From positions 18,992,608 through 19,056,607 of the forward strand of contig NC_067289.1 of assembly GCF_020740795.1 (NCBI RefSeq): a stretch of 64,000 nt of DNA, read 5' to 3'. The position numbers and the translations under genes are program-made. The notes below the pieces were generated by a model. The model searched no databases and was not told the DNA's origin. It worked only from the letters and a program-made list of their open reading frames with translations. This document shows, piece by piece, positions 52,177 to 62,169 of this stretch (position 1 is the first letter of the stretch; each line of letters opens with the position of its first letter). The stretch comes from Apus apus. Lineage: Eukaryota > Chordata > Aves > Apodiformes > Apodidae.

Positions 52177-52204
52177 TCAATTGAGAATCTTCAATTGAGA
52201 ATCC
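52177..52204. repeat. 14-bp tandem duplication
   Basis: TCAATTGAGAATCT (52177-52190) is followed immediately by TCAATTGAGAATCC (52191-52204), with one difference. It lies inside the ancient LINE relic, and each unit contains the TCAATTGA palindrome. Confidence 0.85.
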
Positions 52205-52600
52205 ATGGTGAAGACATGGAAAACAGGCCAAAAAAAGTATAGTCAAGGAGAAGGGAAAGTTAATCCTTGACAAACCAGAACAGAAGAGACCAAAGATTTT
52301 TGCTTATTTCATTGAGCAAAGTGAAGGCTTAGCACAGGAGCATAATCACAGCATGTAAATGCATCAGGGAGATAAACACCAGGTACAGAAAAACCTACAT
52401 TAGCTAAGGACAAAACTGGCAAAGGAACAAATGGATATTAACTGACTGTGAATAAATTTAGATTGGAAATTAGAAGAAGGCTTCTGATCATTAAAGCAAT
52501 CAAGATTTCCAATAGCCTTCCAACTGGAATAGTGGAGGCAAAAAACCTAATTACTTTAAAGATTAAACACAATCAATCTATGAAAGACTTTGTATGACAT

Positions 52601-53515
52601 GCTGCCTGTGAGAGCAGAAGACTGAACTTCAGTAACCCAGCAGCACTCCTTGTTTTGAAATTTCTCAGACTTCAGCAGAAAGAAACCCTGACCCATGTTC
52701 AGCAAGAACAAAATTGCCAACATCAAGTCAAAAGTCTTCCTATTGTGGCTGTGGAGGGCTTGGTTGTCTTCAGAGCCTCAGTAACCTCCTACTAAGAGAG
52801 CTATGCAGGAACTGACTAGTTATTCTCACTTCTCTTCCAATTGCCCAGTCCAAAACCTCCTTTTGACTACTTGTGGAGCTGAGCTCTACAGTTTGAATGC
52901 TCTCTCTGCCAGCTTTCTTATTGAGCCTCCCACTCAGCTCAACTGATAGTTTTGCTACAAATAAAACCTTAATAATCAGAGGAAATTTATTTCCCCCATA
53001 CAGCTAAACTCAATGGTTTGAGCTAGAAAAACTGAAGCTTTTCTCCATCTTGTATTCATGTGCCTGCAAGAAGCACTGAGGGTTTGAAATCACCAGCTGT
53101 GTTAACATTGTGTAACAGCAAGCTTAAATTTATTTTGTTTGCAGCCAGTGTGTGTGCATGAGGATCAAAACTAGAACCCATCAGAACCAGAAGGAATATT
53201 TTCCCTGACTTCAGCAGAGCTAGGATGCAGCTTTTTTCTCCATGCTACCAGCAGCTCACTTTTCTCTCCTAAGCTCCAAAAATGAATGCAATGGCAATTA
53301 CTTAGAGCATATGCTTTTAAATAAGGTAACCCAGTCCTAGTCAGGAAATACTGAACTCACTTTAGACCATTCTCTTAGAAGGGATCATAAAAACACATTT
53401 TATAGTCAGTCCCATGTCCCTTTTAGTAGACTGAGTCAGACAATTATTTCTGGGTTAAATCAGGCTCATAAAACTACTTCAGGATCTGATTGCTAGGGTT
53501 TCTGTCTCATTTCAG
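52601..53515. other. Noncoding stretch, nothing recognised
   Basis: No repeat, exon or regulatory signature is supported. The part directly after 52600 might be the 3' untranslated tail of the LINE relic but has no recognisable block. Confidence 0.45.
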
Positions 53516-53714
53516 GTCATGATGGCTGTGATTTGCATCCTTCAATATATCAAGCAGACAGATGTCCATGGGCACTCCATCACAACTTGGTAACATCATT
53601 ACAGTCTGGCAACTCTTGGTTGCTAGGAGTTGCTGTGCTGCAGTTTACTGAACATAAGTCTGCTACTCATATTTCAGAATTTCAGGAGCCATGCCAGCAA
53701 AAGTTTCCAAATAG
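53516..53714 (+). other. Weak candidate internal exon
   Basis: 'tttctgtctcatttcag' is a good acceptor (AG at 53514-53515) and 'aaatag|gtgaga' a good donor (GT at 53715). Between them one frame is open for the entire 199 bp, starting with HDGCDLHPSIYQ and ending QQKFPN before the junction. The peptide matches no family I know and its composition is unremarkable. A chance open frame of this size is not rare, so this is only a prompt for transcript data. Confidence 0.18.
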
Positions 53715-56700
53715 GTGAGATCACTGGATAATGGCTAATCAAATATATGCAATATAAATTGCAAAATTTACTGAGCAAAGAAATAGGATGTTCATTTGAT
53801 GAGTTAAGTAGTTTTTCCTGCCAGTACACAAAAAACTAAACACTTATTGCCAAAGTATTTTATAGTTGTCAGAGTAACAAATTTTCTCTGCCCTTTGCTC
53901 AAGAAGTCACTGACATACATCAGAAATCAAGTTTCAAATAAAATTATATCTATTCTGTGTATTTGCTAAGCATCAAGCAAAGTCATTTTATGTGCCTTAC
54001 AAGGAAGAGTATTTGCTACTCCAACTTGCACATGAACTTGCTCAAGTTCCATCCTGTGGAAGTGTCAGTTGCATAATTTGAGAGCAGGAGGATTACGTTA
54101 CTGAAATGGCCAACCAGACAAGATAGACACAGCCTACAGAGACTACAGATATCAAGGCAGAGTTTGTCAGATGGCTAAAATGTATGTATCTAGTGTGCCC
54201 ACTGAACAACTGCAATTGGCAGAAGAGTTGCAAAGAGAATACATGGGGGAAAGAGGTTTTTTACAGACTTTTGTACAACCCTTCACAAGGCAATAGAGTG
54301 CTCGGCTTACACTGAGACACAAAAAACAATCAACTCTTTTTTTTCAACGACAACAAGCTGAGTGCCTGCACGGTCTTTTCCATCTATCGCTACTGACAGA
54401 CGTTCTTTGATTTCTACTCTTTCTTGCTAAATAATCAGTTCTAAAAATTAAAAACCTACCTAGCATTTCTGCTAACAAAAACACAGTTGCTTCAACTGCA
54501 TGATCAGGGGTTACCAAGGTGAGCAAAAAGAAAACATTTGCACTCATCTACAAGTGAAAACTTCGCACTGTGAGTTTTTTCACTATGACATTTATATAGC
54601 ATATTCTGGTTTATGTTTAGTTTTGAAACTCCTGAGAGGATGGCTGGACTTCCATTCCCACTTCAGCTGACAGTTAAGCACATACCTATCAAAGACCAGC
54701 TAATACTTTAGGATATGTTCTAAATTTACTAGTCAGAGACAATTATGTGTCTGTATTTTTTCATGGTGGTTTGGCATTTTGGTGGTTTTTTTTTTATTCT
54801 TTGTAACTGACACTTCTGAAAAGCAATGGAATCACTGCTTCAGAGTTTATCGACATTTGACATTTGTTTCACCTCAAAGAATTCACTAATTTTCATAAAG
54901 GACAAAATAAATACATTTCAGACATTAAATAAACTCTGCTCTGACTTATATTTACAGGTTCTCACTAAATCACAGGAGAAACAGTTATTTAGTACATTGA
55001 TTTACCATTTGCTTCCCTCCAGTTTTAGCTTTGAGCAGTCCATCAGAATTTGTGTTTATGGGCAGTAAAATAATTTCTGAAATATGAGAAACAATTTCAA
55101 AATAAGAAATTAATTGCAGATTTCTGTCCTATGTCACCTTCTTACTAATACCTATTCCTGGCAAAGGATTATGGCACCATGTACTCATGTACATGATTAA
55201 TTTAAGAATTAAATCATTTTAATTTAAATTAACTAATTTTAAGATTAATTTTAAAAGTTTCTAATTTATGTTCATCAACTCCCCATCCACTGAAATCCTG
55301 AATTTCTGGTTCTAGCCAAATAAATTACAAAGATACCATCAATTTTACTGCAATCAGGATTTTGTTTAGAATCTTTCACAGTAGGAAGCAGTGTTCCTTG
55401 CCTCGAGGCAGTCTTAAAAAGGATATCTTCATTCTGTGAACGCAAAGAAATAACTAGTATAGAAGTAGGCTAAATTCCAGTTTGGCAATTTCTACCTGTT
55501 TACATTCCATTTGTATGTTGTATTATCTGCTTTCTAGTTGAAGGATTAAAATACCCTTTGTATAATTTAACGGGGTTTTAATATGATCTATTCTAAGAAA
55601 GGCAGGTTTCATTATTGTTATATCATTTCTTCCAATAGGTTAGATGAGAAAAGCTCTCAATCTACTACGCAGTTTTTGTGAAACTGTTGTTTACTGACTG
55701 GATTTGAAAAGGGCACACAGCACTGGGCATGCAAGTCACACCATAGAAGTGGGGCCAGGATCAAACCTTCAGCCACAGAGGGCAAGGTGGAGGAAAATGT
55801 CATTCTGAACCAGGCTCAGTAACAGGGTGGAGCTGGTTGAAATCGTGTTTTAGCAGATGGCACAGGAACCCCCTGGGATTTTACCCATTGATTTTATGAA
55901 ACCAGAACAATTTATTTATTTATATTTGTTTTGCACCACAGGGTCCCAGTCTAATCCCAGCTATGTCTGGCTAATCAACTGTAATGCGATTCATTCAATG
56001 CATTTGCTTCATAACTGTTGTATATTCAAAATCTGTCATAAAAGATAATAAAAAGAAATATGATAAATGGAGTAACACCTGAGCCCAGTTTTGATTTACA
56101 CAATTCAGTTTGCTGCACAGGGGCACTCCAGAAAATGATACAGTCTTTAGAAACAAGTCAACATTGCTTACTTCTGTTAGAAAGTCTTATTTATCTATCA
56201 CTTACAGCAAAAGATTATTCTGATTTCTCAGTTTTTCACAAATAATGCAGAAAAATAATATAGTGCACCTGGAATTTTTCTAAAGCAAGATGATTTGGTT
56301 TCAGAGAGTCTTTTTAAGGCTAATAACATAATATGATAATTATGGGACTAGGGAACAGATTGGTGTTGAGCAATCAGATGCAAAAAAACAACTACTGCAC
56401 TGACACATTTTTTACATGGCTTTTCAAGGTAGACTTGTGAAATGGTATGAGCTGAAAGAGTTTATTCAAAGCAGTAGAACCAGTTTCAATAATTCTGATA
56501 AAAGGGCCATAAAGTGGGCGTACTGTTAGAAACAACAGAGCCCTCCCATTCAGAGCATGAAAGGGTTCCTAACAGTAATTTACATGCATATCAACCTGAA
56601 ATTTGAAGAACATAATGAGGTGATGTCTCAAAGACTGTTGGATACCTGGGGAAAGAGTTAAAGGCCTGAGAAAGAGACCTTTTCTAGACAGTTACTATAT

Positions 56701-58300
56701 TTTAGGCTTCATAACTAAATTCAGATGAAACACTTCAGAACACTTCTGAATGCACTTTGTCACTAGACTATGTAAGTTGCAGGCTGTTGCTTGTGGAATT
56801 CCAGACCAGCTCTCTAGGGAAGATCATCAACTAAAAAGTTAGTAGAGAAAGGTAAGATATTCCGATCTCAATTCCCTAGGGATTCTTGTTTAGGAGGACA
56901 AAAGAGTCTGGGGTCCTATTATCTCTATGTGCTGTGCTGCCTTTAGAGGTACTACTACTAATGATGATACCAAAAATTATCTGTAGTGGATCTTAGAAAT
57001 GCAAAACAGAGTAAAATCAGATCTGAAGTTGAATGGAACAGATCACTGCAAGTTGCTGAGCTATACTCCCCCTCTGACATCTGCAGAGACACTTTTAATT
57101 CAAAGGATGATACAGATATAATTAGAAGAGAACCTGATGCAAGATAATAGACACGACAGGTAAATAACAATGTAATGGATTAATATTGAGAAACCATTTA
57201 GCAATAACAAAAAAAATCTTTTTCTTTTGCCAAATGCTGAAATACAGAACACACTGAAAACATCCAGAAACCATTAAGAAACCATCCAGGAATCATTTTA
57301 AGAGAAAGATGCATGGTTTTTTTAGGGGTAAAAAAAAAAAGGCAAGAACAGAGGGCAGTGCTGCTGGCTAAGTATTTGTTAATTTTTCATGTGAATTTAT
57401 TGCATATGTGATTGAATTAGTAGCACTGACAGGAACCCAGGCACAGTAAAAGCTTCCTGATACTGACACAGCACTGCTCAAGCTGTACAGTCCTGACCAT
57501 TAGCTGTTCTGCTACTGAAGCCCTAAGCCTCCCTCTCAGGCAGAGGCTGCAGAGCACACTGGAACCAGGCTGAGGGAGGAATTGTTTCTGCGATGCGAAT
57601 TTGCAGGCATCCATAACAAAGACTAGGATGAGACCACTACACTTTTTTAGGTTAATGACCTCATTTGGACTCTGATGTCAGGCTCCAGAGAAGAAAGTCC
57701 AGTGCAAGCTAATATCATGCTACCAAAATACTGCAAGGTAAGTTTTGGGGAAAAAAAAGGTTAAGAGGATTTTGTATTTTGTGGTAAAGAGACTGAGTGC
57801 AAAAGGGAGTCAGAAACAGTCAGCTTGCAGAAGAGACTATAAGGTACAGAAATAAAAATTATTTCCCACCTTTGGAAAAGAGGATAATTTCCAGACACTG
57901 AGAGGCTGAACAGCAAAATCTGGATCTGCTATCACAGAGCAATAAATTGCTTCAGAATGGCAAGGCTTTTAGAGAAAATAAGAGAATGTAAATTGCGTAT
58001 CTACTAATTTTAAACATGCAAGCCTATTGCCAGATATTGCCATCTAAAAGGAATATAGGTATCATGACTGCTGTCAAGTTTGTAAAGAGGCTCATAACCT
58101 TTTGGGAACCCTTTTCTCCTTCCCTGCAACTTATTAACCTTTTGACCATGTCAGTGCTTGGATCTACATTAAGAAATTGTACACACGGTCATAGTTTGGG
58201 AGCAGTAGAAACAAAATTGTGCAAAACATCAGAGATGCAGTATGTTGTGTGAATTCTGTATGAAAGCTTCATAACCAATAAGAGATACAGGTCTTTAAAA
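53715..58300. other. AT-rich noncoding stretch, probably intronic
   Basis: A very AT-rich patch at 55190-55265 includes the 14-bp palindrome TTAATTTAAATTAA (55219-55232). The segment 57420-57610 is locally GC-richer with a 65-codon minus-strand frame that I do not recognise. No exon or repeat is supported. Confidence 0.45.
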
Positions 58301-58302
58301 AG

Positions 58303-58410
58303 GAAAAAAGAACACCAAAAAACCCCATAACAAACAAAAAACCCCCCACAAAAAACAACCAACCCCCCCCCTCAAAAAAAAAAAAAAAAGAAAAAAACCC
58401 AAACAAACTA
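58303..58410. repeat. A/C low-complexity tract
   Basis: More than 100 bases are nearly devoid of G and T on the plus strand: runs of A (up to about 16) alternate with C runs (up to 8). It resembles the A/C patch at 16422-16490 but is longer. It is simple sequence, with no unit repeat. Confidence 0.85.
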
Positions 58411-61400
58411 GTATTTCAGATGTGTTACGATTGTGCAGATGAGCCACCATGGGGAAACATTGCATTGCTGTCTTATAAACTATATTCCTGTGGTGTCAGA
58501 TTGTGACAATTTACAAGAATGTGCCTTTTCTAAGAGTAACGCTACTAGATTTAATGCTACAACTAAGAGAGCAAGATTTTTCTTTGATTAACCAGCCCCC
58601 AACACCACTTCCTGTTTACATCTTGTGGTTTATTCTGTAGAGCAAACACTTATTTCTCTCACTTGCATCTTCTGCTTGTTATAAAAAAACCAAAAACATT
58701 GCTTAATATTTTGATTTTTTTCATACCATCCGTCCTCACAGAAAGAATTTAAGTCAATCATTTGACATGTAGAAGAGATAATGAATTACTGTTCTCAGAT
58801 TAGCAGATTGGTAGAGTTGCATTTAATATTTTGGTAGGCCTAGACAGTCTTTTCTAAAATTTCATTTAGATATAATTTGTAATTCATTTGAACAATTTTA
58901 GTTACTTAGTAAATTTACTTAAATATTTTCCTTTTTACTGAAAGCTACTGCACTGCTGCAAGCAAGGTATTTTTTTTTGCTATGACTTTCCACATGGTTG
59001 ATCCCAAAGGAGAGAGGACAAAAGAGAAAAAAATATAATTCTAATCCAATTTAACAATAGCTGCAAGGTACATGAGGAAATATTGATTGCTCTAGAATCT
59101 CAGTCTCATGGTAACATGACAAATGAAGCTGATCATCTGAAAATTGTACAAGTTTTCCCCATATGCAAACTACAGACAAACCCAGGCAGAAACTCCCATT
59201 GAACAATGACACCGTACCAGTGACAAAATTAATGAGCTAGGACTGAGATATACATTAAAAATAAGCACATAATGAGGTGCACAACTAATAGTAAAACTAG
59301 CAAATGTTTCTGACATGGGCCACACTTGAATTATTTTTTTTTTCAAGTGTTTTAATACATTGACAGATTTTGAGGCTAGAAGGATCCTTTTATTGTCGTT
59401 TCATACAAACTGTAACATAATAAAGGCTGATGAACCTTACCACTTATCCTCAGGATTACAGTCTAAATAAGAAAAGCTGGAAAAGAATCTAGTTTAAGTT
59501 TAAAGACAAAGCAATGGGAAACCTACTAGGATTTGTTCAAGATATTCCAGTAGTAATTCCTCAGATTTTTCATAGTATTTCTAGTGAGTATTAGCACATT
59601 ATTATAATATTTATTTCATATACCTACAGAACACATTAGAAACTATCTTACAACGATATAATAAAGTAGATAATTTTAGAATTCTCAGGTAAGCTGAACT
59701 ATAATGAAAAGTTTTGAAATTATATTTATAGGCATACAGAATGTGCCTAACTCAGTCAGGACTTGTGTAAAAAAAGGACATGAAAGAATCAATTAAAAGT
59801 TTATCTTCTTGTTCCAAACACAGCATTTTAGTTCCCTTACAGTGGACAAAAGTGGCAGTTGGAGGAGTTAGAGTAATAACCCTCAAGGCAACAGCAGCCT
59901 CTTGCTATATATGGCACAGAATGATCTTATAGTGTAAAAGTTTCCATTGCCTTTGGAGGAATCAGGATTTCACCTCTAGTCTTGTGGGAGGGAATTGTAG
60001 TCAACTTGAAGAAAACAACTTAGTCAGGAAACAGGAAGGTTGTTTGCAGAGTGAACTTAAAATCTATTAGAATGTATATTATAGTAAGGAGAATGTAACC
60101 TACCTACTCTGACATAGTTAAATCATACATCTATTTTAGAATTTTCTCAGGAAGTTCCTGGCAAGAAGAGTTTTTACAGTCCAGTTACCAGAATAGTGAA
60201 TGACAGCCTCTACGCCTGAAAACTACCAACAGTGTGAGAAAGGCTACAGATAAGAAACTCTTCACTTTCTTAGACATAGAAAGGAAACAAGGTTATTCAA
60301 CCAGTTGGAAAAAATTGAAGAATACTTTTTACCCATGCTTAGAATGAAAGCAAAAGAAAAAGGGGTTTGAACTTGTCACTAAAAGAAATAGGTTGTCATA
60401 TGTCCTAATTTGGGAAGAATAATCAATATTTAAAGCCATTAAACTGAATATAGTTGGAGACAACCCTCTCATCAAGAGAATGCTGGAAGCCAAGAAAAGA
60501 CCAGGGAGAAGCTGAAAGGGGAAATTGCATTGTGCTAGTAAATCAAGATAGCAATCAACACAGGTCAGAACAGCAAATGCATTGACTCTGCTACTAACCT
60601 GTCATTTCCCTGTTCAGTAGAAAGGAGAAATACTACATGCACTACCACCCACTCCCACTGTTTGTCACTTATGATAACCAAAGCAATACTACCAGTACTT
60701 GCAACATTAACTCTATTCCAAGCTTTCCAGTTACATTCACTGGATTCATTTCTGTTCTGTTAACTCCCCAAAACCACCAATTTCTTGTTTTAATTCCCTT
60801 CTCCCTATTAATGTCAATAGTAGTAATTTCTGTATAACTAATACCAACATGAAGTGCAGGGATTTAGAAACGTACTGCGCACAGCAGGAGACAAATGGAG
60901 TCACCTTCTCTACAAAATACATCGCTAGCTGCTTGAACATTTACCTGAACCTGTCAGTCAGGAAATAATAAATTATGGAAGCTTGTATATAATTAGACAG
61001 TATGATATTTAACTTCTTTCACAGAAATAATTCAATTAAATTAATTCAAAACAAAATACATCTACCATATATATTTTTAATGCTGGTTTAGGATTGAAGG
61101 GCTGTTTTCACTATTCCCTTATGACAATGCAAAGGTAGAAAAAATCCCTCCATAGGGACTCAGTAGTTGAATCAACTTGTTTATGAAGTAAAGCCTACCT
61201 GTTTTATTTTGCACAGTCTCGGCAGACCTCAGGTAGTGCACTGAATCTCTACCTGGATGCTGTCAGCCTACTACGCTAAAGCAGCTCCTTGTCTTGAATT
61301 TCTAACCTTTTGTCCAATTATTTTTTTTCTCTCCAAAGTACTTAAATTGTTTTTATCCAGCAGCAAAGGTTGATACTTAATAATTCACTGACAAGATTAT

Positions 61401-61490
61401 GTGCCCATACCTTTACTTTGCAGCTGTATATTCTCAGAATTAAGCTATTTAAATAAGCCTTGGTCAAGACACATCATTCTGCCACAGCGC
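58411..61490. other. AT-rich noncoding stretch
   Basis: The perfect 9-bp inverted repeat ACACTTGAA/TTCAAGTGT (59322-59330 and 59342-59350) with an 11-nt T-rich loop stands out. No gene or transposon is recognised. Confidence 0.45.
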
Positions 61491-61746
61491 AAATCTGCTT
61501 GGGTTGCTTCACCCGGGAACACCATCAGTGAAGCCCCAGACTGGCAAGACGACCAGCAGGGCAGCTCGGGTTTGCCGTGATGGGGCACCAGTGTCCCATT
61601 TAGCTGATTTAAAAGTCACCTGTCTCTCTGGTGCCTGCCCGGTCAGTGGTTGGAAGCAGAGGGAGCAGCTCCCGCCAGCCCTGGCCTCCGTTTTCCTTCT
61701 TTGCCGCTCTTTCCTAAAGATGGTTCCACTGAGGCGCCGCGGCCTC

Positions 61747-61755
61747 CGATTGGTC
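61747..61755 (-). promoter_or_regulatory. NF-Y-type CCAAT box 1
   Basis: CGATTGGTC fits the reverse-orientation NF-Y consensus YSATTGGYY exactly. It lies 30 bp from the second box. Confidence 0.65.
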
Positions 61756-61776
61756 GAGAGGGGCCAGAGGCTCCCC

Positions 61777-61785
61777 TGATTGGTT
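61777..61785 (-). promoter_or_regulatory. NF-Y-type CCAAT box 2
   Basis: TGATTGGTT fits YSATTGGYY exactly. The two ATTGG cores start at 61749 and 61779, a 30-bp spacing in the range seen for cooperating NF-Y pairs (about three helical turns). Confidence 0.65.
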
Positions 61786-61899
61786 CAGCTGTTGCCAGGG
61801 GGGCTGGGGAGCCGGCGGGGACCGGCTGTGGGCAGCGCAGGGCAGACCCCAGCGTCCCCCCCACAGCGGCCGCCCCGGCGCTAGCACAGCCTGGCCGGC

Positions 61900-61906
61900 T
61901 ATATCA
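61900..61906 (+). promoter_or_regulatory. TATA-like element
   Basis: TATATCA in the context GCCGGCTATATCAGG is the only AT-rich heptamer within the GC-rich core, about 117 bp downstream of the second CCAAT core. It is not a canonical TATAAA, so support is moderate. Confidence 0.4.
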
Positions 61907-62169
61907 GGTCTGTGGAGATGGATGCTTGACCGTTTGTTTTGGCAGCGCAGCTCTTCCTAGTCTTACACTCTACTGGACAGTGTAGGTGGAAGTCTCTCTC
62001 CTGCGCTAGAGTCATTTAGAGCTGGGGACTCTGGGTCACGATGAGCGGCTCCCTGGCAGGAGTGCCACAAAGAGAGCAGTGTCTGTGTTAGCCGGAGGTC
62101 CCCGGGGAAGGACATCTTCTTTTAGAGAGCTTACGTTATTACAACCAGGGGGTAAACTACAGGTAAAAC

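Larger units (their letters stand above)
51480..52600 (+). repeat. Ancient CR1/L3-like LINE relic, RT domain to ORF2 end
   Basis: This is the longest LINE relic in the window. In order one sees 'gaaattattagtgaagctgg' (51611), 'gggctgtcaggctatggaaa' (51713), a long decayed middle, and then 'attggaaattagaagaaggc', 'ttctgatcattaaagcaatc', 'aatagccttccaactggaat', 'agtggaggcaaaaaacctaa' and 'ctttaaagattaaacac' (52463-52570). These match, block by block, the RT middle and the last 60 or so codons of CR1/L3-like ORF2 ('ELLVKL', 'LSGW', 'LEIRRRF', 'FWNSLP', 'FKIKL'). Stops and frameshifts are everywhere. Two short tandem duplications lie inside it. The 5' limit is uncertain. Confidence 0.7.
61495..62110. 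promoter_or_regulatory. Small CpG island and candidate TATA/NF-Y promoter
   Basis: GC and CpG content rise sharply from about 61500, with a core at 61690-61900 that includes GGCGCCGCGGCC-like and GCGGCCGC sequence. Two NF-Y-type boxes, a TATA-like element and the absence of any repeat signature indicate a promoter. If the TATA-like box at 61900 works, transcription would start near 61930 on the plus strand. The transcript would read short open frames only, for example ATGAGCGGC at 62041 with 16 codons. A possible donor, CTACAG|GTAAAA, lies at 62163. Minus-strand initiation cannot be ruled out. I cannot name the gene, which could be noncoding. Confidence 0.7.

Noticed and set aside
61504..61985. 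Open frames of 73-111 codons over the 61.7-kb GC-rich region
   Set aside because: They cross the promoter elements themselves and are explained by GC-driven stop depletion.
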